Positions 1 through 4,698 of a stretch of 6,131 nt of DNA are shown here, piece by piece; position 1 is the stretch's first letter, and the number at the start of each line of letters is the position of its first letter. A model generated the notes under the pieces. The model made no database searches, was not told the DNA's origin, and saw only the letters and a program-made list of their open reading frames with translations. The position numbers and the translations under genes were made by a program. Source of the stretch: Geminicoccaceae bacterium (lineage in GTDB: Bacteria > Pseudomonadota > Alphaproteobacteria > Geminicoccales > Geminicoccaceae); contig JAGREZ010000083.1 in assembly GCA_020446285.1 (NCBI GenBank), forward strand, positions 1-6,131, read 5' to 3'.

Positions 1-900
1 CCGTTCACGGTGGCGCTCGACGATGGCTTCTATGCCGAGGAGGGGCTGAACGTCTCCATCGACAGCGGTTCGGGATCGTCGCAGACCATTCCAAGAATCG
101 CCACCGGCAATTACGACATCGGAACCGGTGATTTCGCCTCCCTCGTCAAGTTCAAGGACCAGAACCCCGACGCGGCGGTGCAGGCCGTCATGGTGCTCTA
201 TGATGCCCCGGCCTTCGCCATCATCTCGCTGGAAGGCCGCGGCATCGACCCGCACGATCCCGCAAGCCTCGAAGGCCGCAAGCTCGGTGCGCCGCCACCC
301 GATTCCGCCTTTGCCCAATGGCCGAGCTTCGTTGCCATCAACGATATCGACGAGAGCAAGGTCGCCATCGAGAGTATCGGCTTTCCCGTGCGCGAGCCGA
401 TGCTTGCCGCAGGCGATGTCGACGGGATCTTCGGTTTTTCCTTCTCCTCCTATCTGAACCTGAAATCGAAGGGCGTGCCGCCGGAGGATATCAAGGTGAT
501 GATGATGTCCGACCACGGGCTCGAGCTCTACGGCAATGTCGTCATCGTCAATACCGACTTCGCGAGCGACAATCCGGATGCGGTCAGGGCATTCCTGCGC
601 GCCACCGTTCGCGGCATCCGGGAATCGATCGGCAACCCCGAACGCGCCATCGATTCGATCCTCGCCCGCAACGATGTCGGACGCCGGGAGGTCGAGACCG
701 AGCGGCTCGAAATGTGCATCCGCGACAATATCGCCACCGACTGGGTGATGGAGAACGGTGTCGGCGATGCCACACCGGAGCGGCTGGAAGCGAGCCTCGA
801 CCAGATCGGCATCAGCTATGAATATACTGCGAGGCCGTCCGCCGCCGACATCTTCACTTCCGAGTATCTTCCGGACATTGCCGCGCGCAAGCTGAACTAG
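1..900 (+). CDS. ABC transporter substrate-binding protein, NMT1/SsuA/TauA-like (5' partial)
   Basis: This is the periplasmic solute-binding component of an ABC importer; 299 residues are visible and the N-terminus, with any signal peptide, lies left of the window. The reading frame is open from base 1 and ends with TAG at 898-900. The first visible residues (VALDDGFYAEEGLNVSI) are the typical opening of the NMT1/THI5-like and SsuA/TauA fold, where a short-sequence 'D.GF..EEGL.V' precedes the first strand. A further family-like segment, GNYDIGTGDFASLVKF (about residues 36-51), follows. The C-terminal third (from about residue 180) has the usual 'NPDAVRAFLRATVRGI' helix. It is followed 5 bases later by an ATPase gene and then a permease gene, so it is the binding protein of a complete importer. 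The family takes up sulfonates, taurine, nitrate, thiamine or riboflavin precursors and aromatic acids. I cannot tell which applies here. The family call is firm and the substrate is unknown. Confidence 0.9.
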   Translation, partial: PFTVALDDGFYAEEGLNVSIDSGSGSSQTIPRIATGNYDIGTGDFASLVKFKDQNPDAAVQAVMVLYDAPAFAIISLEGRGIDPHDPASLEGRKLGAPPPDSAFAQWPSFVAINDIDESKVAIESIGFPVREPMLAAGDVDGIFGFSFSSYLNLKSKGVPPEDIKVMMMSDHGLELYGNVVIVNTDFASDNPDAVRAFLRATVRGIRESIGNPERAIDSILARNDVGRREVETERLEMCIRDNIATDWVMENGVGDATPERLEASLDQIGISYEYTARPSAADIFTSEYLPDIAARKLN

Positions 901-905
901 CCCTT

Positions 906-1691
906 ATGGCCTTCGTCGAACTGAGCGGCACCTCGCTCGCCTACCGGACGCGTGACGGCGAGGTACTGGCTCTTGATGCCGCCGACATGGCGGTGGAAAA
1001 GGGCGAATTCACCGCCGTGGTCGGCCCGTCCGGCTGCGGCAAGTCCACTCTCATGAAACTCGTCACCGGCCTTCGTCCGCCGACCGCCGGCACTGTCAGC
1101 GTTGCCGGCGAGCGCGTTCGCGGGCCGCTCAAGATCGCCGGCATGGCATTCCAGAACGCGACCCTCCTGCCCTGGCGCACGGTCCGCGACAATGTGCTGC
1201 TGCCGCTCGAGATCGTCAAACCGCACCGTTCGCGCATCCGCAGCCACCGCAGGGAGTATGAGGAACGCGCCGATGCCATCCTCGAAACGGTGGGGCTTGC
1301 CGGCTTCGGCGACCGCTTTCCATGGGAGCTGTCCGGCGGCATGCAGCAGCGCGTCTCGCTTTGCCGCGCACTCGTTCACGAACCCGAACTGCTCATGCTC
1401 GACGAGCCGTTTGCGGCCCTCGACGCATTCACCCGCGAGGAACTCTGGTGCGTGCTGCGGGATCTCTGGCAGGAGCAGCATTTCACCTGCATTCTCGTCA
1501 CCCACGACCTGCGCGAGGCCGTCTTTCTCGCCGATACGATCCACGTCATGAGTGCGCGCCCCGGACGCATCCTCCACCGCCACGTCATCGACATTCCCCG
1601 CCCGCGCGATCTCGAAATCCTCTACGACCGCGCCTCGGTGGACATCATCCACACGCTGCGTCACCAGATCGCCGGAGTGCGGCAGCAGTAA
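906..1691 (+). CDS. ABC transporter ATP-binding protein, TauB/SsuB type
   Basis: This is the cytoplasmic ATPase (261 aa) that powers the importer formed with the flanking genes. All nucleotide-binding motifs are intact: Walker A GPSGCGKST at residues 40-48, Q-loop Q83 in AFQNATLLPW, ABC signature LSGGMQQR at 142-149, Walker B LLMLDEP with D166 and E167, D-loop near A171-D173, and switch histidine H200 in VTHD. The 'LLPWRTVRDNV' stretch after the Q-loop and the overall length are characteristic of the nitrate/sulfonate/taurine importer ATPases. The ATG at 906 lies only 5 bases after the upstream stop and has no good Shine-Dalgarno sequence. Translation is therefore probably coupled to the binding-protein gene. 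The next in-frame ATG (codon 28) would delete the first beta strands, so 906 is preferred. The gene ends with TAA at 1689-1691, 11 bases before the permease start. Confidence 0.95.
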   Translation: MAFVELSGTSLAYRTRDGEVLALDAADMAVEKGEFTAVVGPSGCGKSTLMKLVTGLRPPTAGTVSVAGERVRGPLKIAGMAFQNATLLPWRTVRDNVLLPLEIVKPHRSRIRSHRREYEERADAILETVGLAGFGDRFPWELSGGMQQRVSLCRALVHEPELLMLDEPFAALDAFTREELWCVLRDLWQEQHFTCILVTHDLREAVFLADTIHVMSARPGRILHRHVIDIPRPRDLEILYDRASVDIIHTLRHQIAGVRQQ

Positions 1692-1702
1692 ACAGGAAGA
1701 GT

Positions 1703-2473
1703 GTGTCAGCAGTGAACACGGAGCGCCTCGCCCCCTGGATCATCACCATCGCCCTCTTTCTCCTGTGGGAAGCGGCGTGCATCCTGTTCGACATGCCGGC
1801 CTATGTGCTGCCGCGACCGACACTGGTCCTTGCCGAAATGTGGAACTTCAAGGGTGCGATCCTGCTGAATTCGCTGCAAACGCTCTGGACGACAGTCGCG
1901 GGCTTTGCGATCGCCGTCGTCTTCGGTCTGGCACTCGGCATCTTCATCGGCTGGTCGAAGGCGATCTACAGCGGTCTCTATCCCGTGATGATCGGCTTCA
2001 ACTCGATCCCCAAGGTCGCTGTCGTGCCCATTCTCGTGCTGTGGTTCGGCGTCGGTACGGTGCCGGCCATCCTCACGGCATTCCTCATCAGCTTCTTTCC
2101 CATCGTGGTCAATGTCGCCACGGGACTGGCCACCCTCGAACCGGAAATGGAGGATGTGCTGAGGGCACTCGGCGCCAGCAAGCTCGAGATCATGCTCAAG
2201 GTCGGCATTCCCCGCTCGATGCCCTATTTCTTCGGCTCGCTGAAGGTCGCGATCACACTCGCCTTCGTCGGTGCGATCATCAGCGAGACCATCGCCGCCA
2301 ATTCCGGCCTCGGGCATCTGATGCTCCAGGCCCAGGCCAATTTCGAGGTTCCGCTGGTCTTCGGTTGCCTCATAGCACTGGCCATCCTCGGCATCGCCAT
2401 GTACGCCATCTTCGCCCTCCTCGAACAGCGAATGACCGGCTGGGCCTTCCGAAGCGGCATCAACGCGGGCTGA
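1703..2473 (+). CDS. ABC transporter permease, SsuC/TauC type (BPD_transp_1)
   Basis: This is the inner-membrane permease (256 aa from the chosen start) of the importer. It has about six hydrophobic segments, near residues 12-29, 63-83, 93-113, 120-141, 180-199 and 217-240. The cytoplasmic coupling loop carries a clear EAA-like motif around 149-176, with LRALGASKLEIM followed by GIPRSMPYF; the conserved G is G157 and the IP pair is I169-P170. This is the standard contact site for the ATPase. The frame is open far upstream, but only as an overlap with the ATPase gene in another frame, so a start after 1691 is right. There are two GTG candidates, at 1703 and 1712. The AGGA at 1694-1697 sits 5 bases before the first, which I prefer weakly; the second would be 3 residues shorter. 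Its length matches the family (about 250-270 aa). It is the last gene of the operon; no intrinsic terminator is evident after it. Confidence 0.93.
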   Translation: MSAVNTERLAPWIITIALFLLWEAACILFDMPAYVLPRPTLVLAEMWNFKGAILLNSLQTLWTTVAGFAIAVVFGLALGIFIGWSKAIYSGLYPVMIGFNSIPKVAVVPILVLWFGVGTVPAILTAFLISFFPIVVNVATGLATLEPEMEDVLRALGASKLEIMLKVGIPRSMPYFFGSLKVAITLAFVGAIISETIAANSGLGHLMLQAQANFEVPLVFGCLIALAILGIAMYAIFALLEQRMTGWAFRSGINAG

Positions 2474-2504
2474 AGTCCTTTTTATTGGTTATTGATCCTA
2501 ATTC

Positions 2505-2593
2505 AAACTGATTCCGCTAACACCCATACCCGGAGTCTGGTTTACATTTTGTTAAATCGTTGCGTTTATTTCGAATACGGATTAGCGGAGTTT
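2505..2593. repeat. Interrupted inverted repeat around the toxin-antitoxin promoter
   Basis: The arm AAACT (2505-2509) plus CCGCTAA (2514-2520) is mirrored by TTAGCGG (2582-2588) plus AGTTT (2589-2593). The left arm carries four extra bases (2510-2513) between its two parts. The longest uninterrupted perfect match is 8 bp (TCCGCTAA at 2513-2520 and TTAGCGGA at 2582-2589). The arms are separated by about 61 bases that hold the candidate promoter. Paired half-sites of this kind upstream of a toxin-antitoxin operon are a plausible operator for autoregulation by the DNA-binding antitoxin. The repeat is seen directly; the operator role is inferred. Confidence 0.5.
2541..2570 (+). promoter_or_regulatory. 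Candidate sigma-70 promoter of the toxin-antitoxin operon
   Basis: A TTTACA (2541-2546) resembles a -35 box (5 of 6 to TTGACA). TTTATT (2565-2570) lies 18 bases further on as a modest -10 box (4 of 6 to TATAAT). It stands in the most AT-rich stretch of the window, about 40 bases before the antitoxin ATG, and is enclosed by the inverted repeat. An alternative pair, TTGTTA (2549-2554) with GAATAC (2573-2578), cannot be excluded. No other promoter of comparable quality is seen in this gap. Confidence 0.4.
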
Positions 2594-2597
2594 CAAC

Positions 2598-2605
2598 AAG
2601 GGAGA
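2598..2605 (+). promoter_or_regulatory. Ribosome binding site of the antitoxin gene
   Basis: The purine run AAGGGAGA ends 7 bases before the ATG at 2613. It is a strong Shine-Dalgarno match at good spacing and fixes the antitoxin start. It contrasts with the following toxin gene, which has no comparable site. Confidence 0.75.
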
Positions 2606-2612
2606 AAGAACC

Positions 2613-3077
2613 ATGACACTACCGGCATCCTATACAGAACCGTTTGTCGACCGGCTGCCGGACGAACTGGACAGTCAGGCGGCGGACCAGTTGCGAACCA
2701 TCCTCGCCACGCAAATGCAAGAGGGCGAGGACACGAGGTTGAAGCTTTGCCTGGAGGAGGGGAAAACGAGCGAAATCGCGCTCACCCCCGCCCTTTCGCA
2801 TTTGCTCATGGAACTCCTGCGGCATATCGGCCGTCGCGAGGCCGTCACGCTGGTGCCCGTCCGCCAGATGCTCACCACCCAGCAGGCTGCCGACATCCTC
2901 AACGTCTCACGACCCCATTTCATAAAACTGCTTGAAGACGGGAAACTTTCCTACTCGATGACCGGCCGGCATCGCCGCATCAAGGCGACCGACCTGTTCG
3001 AGTACAAGGAACAACGGGTCAAAGAGCGTAGCACGGCTTTGGCGGAACTCGCTGCCATCGACAAAGAACTGATTTGA
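2613..3077 (+). CDS. Excisionase-family HTH antitoxin, VapB50-like
   Basis: This is a 154-aa predicted antitoxin and likely autorepressor of the toxin-antitoxin pair. The C-terminal half (about residues 87-131) is an excisionase/MerR-like helix-turn-helix. It reads LTTQQAADILNVSRP, with the recognition helix continuing FIKLLEDGKL, followed by the wing in which GRHRRIKATDL is typical. The N-terminal half (1-80) is helical and acidic, without a domain I can name. The C-terminal tail (132-154) is a charged helix. In known PIN systems of this layout, the DNA-binding protein neutralises the PIN toxin and binds its own promoter; M. tuberculosis Rv3750c, once annotated as an excisionase, is the VapB50 antitoxin. 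The start is fixed by the Shine-Dalgarno sequence at 2598-2605. The TGA at 3075-3077 is 4 bases before the toxin start. A true phage excisionase is an alternative but is unlikely, because no integrase is present and a PIN gene is coupled to it. Confidence 0.82.
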   Translation: MTLPASYTEPFVDRLPDELDSQAADQLRTILATQMQEGEDTRLKLCLEEGKTSEIALTPALSHLLMELLRHIGRREAVTLVPVRQMLTTQQAADILNVSRPHFIKLLEDGKLSYSMTGRHRRIKATDLFEYKEQRVKERSTALAELAAIDKELI

Positions 3078-3081
3078 GCAC

Positions 3082-3678
3082 GTGTTCGCCAACCGCTTCA
3101 CGGCCCTGCTCGACGCATGTGCGCTCGCCGGCGCGCTACAGCGGAACCTGTTGCTGTCGCTGGCCGAGGCCGAGCTGTTTCGTCCGAGATGGACCCCGCG
3201 CATTCTCGACGAGACGGAAAAGGCAGTCCGCGAAATCCTCGAGCGCAAGAACGATCCGCTGTCCTCTGACAAGGCTCGCAAGGTTCGTACAGCCATGCAG
3301 AGCGCGTTCGAGGATGCGATGGTGCATGGTCATGAAATTCTTGAAACATCCTTTCCGAAGCTGCCCGACGAGAATGATCGTCATGTGGTCGCGGCGGCGC
3401 TGAAGACGCGCGCATCCGTCATCGTCACGGACAATCTCAGGGATTTTCCGGAACCAATCCTCGCTCCTCTCGATCTGGAAGCCATCACGCCCGACGAATT
3501 CATCGCGAACAGCATCGATCTTGATCCTCGCACGGCCATGAACGCGATCGAAGTCATGCGGAGGCGTTTGAACAATCCGCCCATATCGCCCGAAACACTG
3601 ATCCTGAAGCTTGAACAGAGCGGCCTGCTACGCGTCGCAGACATGATCGCAACCTTGCAAACGGACGGTTTTCCCTGA
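3082..3678 (+). CDS. PIN-domain ribonuclease toxin, VapC50-like
   Basis: This is a predicted Mg2+-dependent endoribonuclease toxin of 198 aa. The PIN domain (PIN_3-like) occupies about residues 5-125. Its acidic active-site residues are visible: D11 in LLDACAL, E44 in ILDE, D96 and D99 in LPDENDRHVV, and D117 in VTDNLRDF. A C-terminal extension of about 70 residues starts near TPDEF (about 136), with 'DLDPRTAMNAIEVMRRRLNNPP' and 'LEQSGL' segments. This is typical of the VapC50 branch and makes the protein longer than a minimal VapC (about 130 aa). The only reasonable start is GTG at 3082; an in-frame stop lies at 3070-3072. No Shine-Dalgarno sequence precedes it, so translation is likely coupled to the antitoxin, giving antitoxin excess. 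Family members cut tRNA or rRNA, but the target here is not readable. The gene looks intact and therefore potentially active. Confidence 0.87.
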   Translation: MFANRFTALLDACALAGALQRNLLLSLAEAELFRPRWTPRILDETEKAVREILERKNDPLSSDKARKVRTAMQSAFEDAMVHGHEILETSFPKLPDENDRHVVAAALKTRASVIVTDNLRDFPEPILAPLDLEAITPDEFIANSIDLDPRTAMNAIEVMRRRLNNPPISPETLILKLEQSGLLRVADMIATLQTDGFP

Positions 3679-3821
3679 CACACCCGCCTTGACGGTGTCG
3701 AGGGTGAGTCCGTATGCCGGCGCCTTCGGCGGTCTTGAGGATTCCTTCTCGGCTGCCGGCTGCCCCGGCCCATTCCCCGAAGCGGGCCATGCCGACCTCA
3801 CCCGCCCCTGACCCGCAGCTG

Positions 3822-4553
3822 CTACACGAAATCCGTCGACTGCAGGCGCTCGATGCCGGCCTTTGCCATTTGTTCCCAGGCGGCATTCACCGAGCCGTCG
3901 ATGTCGATGCCGCGACAGGCATCCTCGATCACTGCCACCTCGAGGCCGGCGGAGGCCGCGTCGATCGCCGACCAGCTCACGCAGAAATCGGTGGCGAGGC
4001 CACAGGCATAGATCCGCTCCAGACCGCGCTCCGCGAGATAACCAGTGAGCCCCGTGCGGGTCGCCTTGTCCGCTTCGAGAAAGGTCGAATAGCTGTCCAC
4101 CTGACTGTGATAGCCCTTGCGGATGATGAGTTGGGCGTGGGGAATGTCGAGCCCTTCGGCCAGCTCGGCGCTTTCGGTGCCCATGACGCAATGATCGGGC
4201 CAGAGTACCTGCGTGCCGTAGGGCAGTTCGATCGTGTCGAACGGGTTCTTGCCCTTGTGGCTGGAAGCAAACGAGATGTGGCCCGGCGTGTGCCAGTCCT
4301 GGGTCATCACCACATTTTCGAACTTCTTCGCCAGTTCATTGATAACCGGAATGATCGCATCGCCATCATTCACCGCAAGACTGCCACCGGGCAGAAAACA
4401 GTTCTGCACATCGATCACCAGCAGCACGCTCTTCTCATCGGGCACGATGCCATCGGCGGCAAATGCCAGCCGAGAGAGCGCCCCCCCGCCGGCAACCATC
4501 CCGGCGCCTGCGGCAAACACTCCAAGACACTGGCGGCGATCGATACGGCTCAT
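3822..4553 (-). CDS. pncA: Nicotinamidase (PncA-type cysteine hydrolase) with twin-arginine-like leader
   Basis: This is an isochorismatase-superfamily amidase predicted to hydrolyse nicotinamide to nicotinate and ammonia, a step in NAD salvage. The product is 243 aa. The catalytic triad is D48 (VIDVQN), K146 (IRKGYHS) and C191 (ATDFCV). Metal ligands are D86 and H88 (QDWH), H121 (WPDHCV) and probably H92. The WPDHCVMGT block is the nicotinamidase hallmark, although M124 replaces the usual Gln. Residues 1-32 look like a Tat leader: DRRQCLG at 5-11, a weakly hydrophobic stretch 12-26, and an AFA site before A33. Ordinary PncA is cytoplasmic, so periplasmic location is an inference. ATG 4553 is chosen because AAGGGGAGA (4569-4561) lies 7 bases upstream. 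The in-frame ATG at 4586 would put that site inside the gene. The gene follows the binding-protein gene on the same strand, 145 bases downstream. A related amidase of other specificity is the main alternative. Confidence 0.88.
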   Translation of the reverse strand: MSRIDRRQCLGVFAAGAGMVAGGGALSRLAFAADGIVPDEKSVLLVIDVQNCFLPGGSLAVNDGDAIIPVINELAKKFENVVMTQDWHTPGHISFASSHKGKNPFDTIELPYGTQVLWPDHCVMGTESAELAEGLDIPHAQLIIRKGYHSQVDSYSTFLEADKATRTGLTGYLAERGLERIYACGLATDFCVSWSAIDAASAGLEVAVIEDACRGIDIDGSVNAAWEQMAKAGIERLQSTDFV

Positions 4554-4560
4554 GACGACG

Positions 4561-4569
4561 TCTCCCCTT
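4561..4569 (-). promoter_or_regulatory. Ribosome binding site deciding the nicotinamidase start
   Basis: Read on the minus strand, AAGGGGAGA runs from 4569 to 4561 and is followed by 7 bases before the ATG at 4553-4551. This is a strong Shine-Dalgarno sequence. It favours the 243-aa product over the form starting at 4586, and places the twin-arginine pair at residues 6-7, as expected for a Tat leader. Confidence 0.7.
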
Positions 4570-4656
4570 CCGGTCTCTGTCCTCAAAGAACAAAAGGTTG
4601 CGCCGTAAAATGCAGGGGATCAAGAGAAAGACGCGCCTGCCACAATTCGGCAAGTT

Positions 4657-4681
4657 GCCATGCCGGGTGACCCGGCATGGC
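4657..4681. promoter_or_regulatory. Perfect 11-bp stem-loop between binding-protein and nicotinamidase genes
   Basis: The stem GCCATGCCGGG (4657-4667) pairs perfectly with CCCGGCATGGC (4671-4681) across a 3-base loop. It begins 17 bases beyond the stop codon of the family 5 binding-protein gene. No T-run follows on either strand, so it is not a canonical intrinsic terminator. Strong hairpins after binding-protein genes often protect the 3' end of the message or partly stop transcription, which would make the nicotinamidase less expressed than the binding protein. The hairpin is seen; its role is inferred. Confidence 0.6.
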
Positions 4682-4698
4682 TCCTGCAGGCAGGAAAT

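Noticed and set aside
897..1664. Long open frame on the minus strand opposite the ATPase gene (255 codons)
   Set aside because: It is a mirror of GC-biased third positions in the ATPase gene. Its protein has no recognisable domain, while the plus-strand gene has every ABC motif.
1322..1702. Upstream extension of the permease frame overlapping the ATPase gene
   Set aside because: The extension is arginine/proline-rich out-of-frame ATPase sequence. The permease similarity begins only after 1702.
1706..2317. Long open frame on the minus strand opposite the permease gene (203 codons)
   Set aside because: The predicted protein is rich in D, E, H and R with low complexity, as expected for the complement of a hydrophobic membrane-protein gene.
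2468..2483. Possible intrinsic terminator after the permease gene (GG...CC followed by five T)
   Set aside because: Only two base pairs can form before a mismatch, so the stem is too short despite the T-run.
2482..2494. Tandem TTATTG copies (2482-2487 and 2489-2494)
   Set aside because: Two 6-base copies in an AT-rich spacer are within what chance would give, and no further copies follow.
2613..3077. Phage or integrative-element excisionase
   Set aside because: No integrase, attachment-site repeat or phage gene is present. The gene is coupled to a PIN nuclease in the known antitoxin-toxin order.
3679..3821. Remnant gene between the two convergent stops
   Set aside because: Short open stretches exist in more than one frame, but none shows a recognisable motif or a start with a ribosome site.
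4554..4586. Upstream ATG at 4586 as the nicotinamidase start
   Set aside because: It has no clear ribosome site, and it would place the strong AAGGGGAGA site and 11 charged residues inside the protein ahead of the twin-arginine leader.
3714..4670. 318-codon open frame on the plus strand opposite the nicotinamidase gene
   Set aside because: It is fully antisense to a gene with an intact catalytic triad and a good ribosome site. The antisense protein shows no domain.
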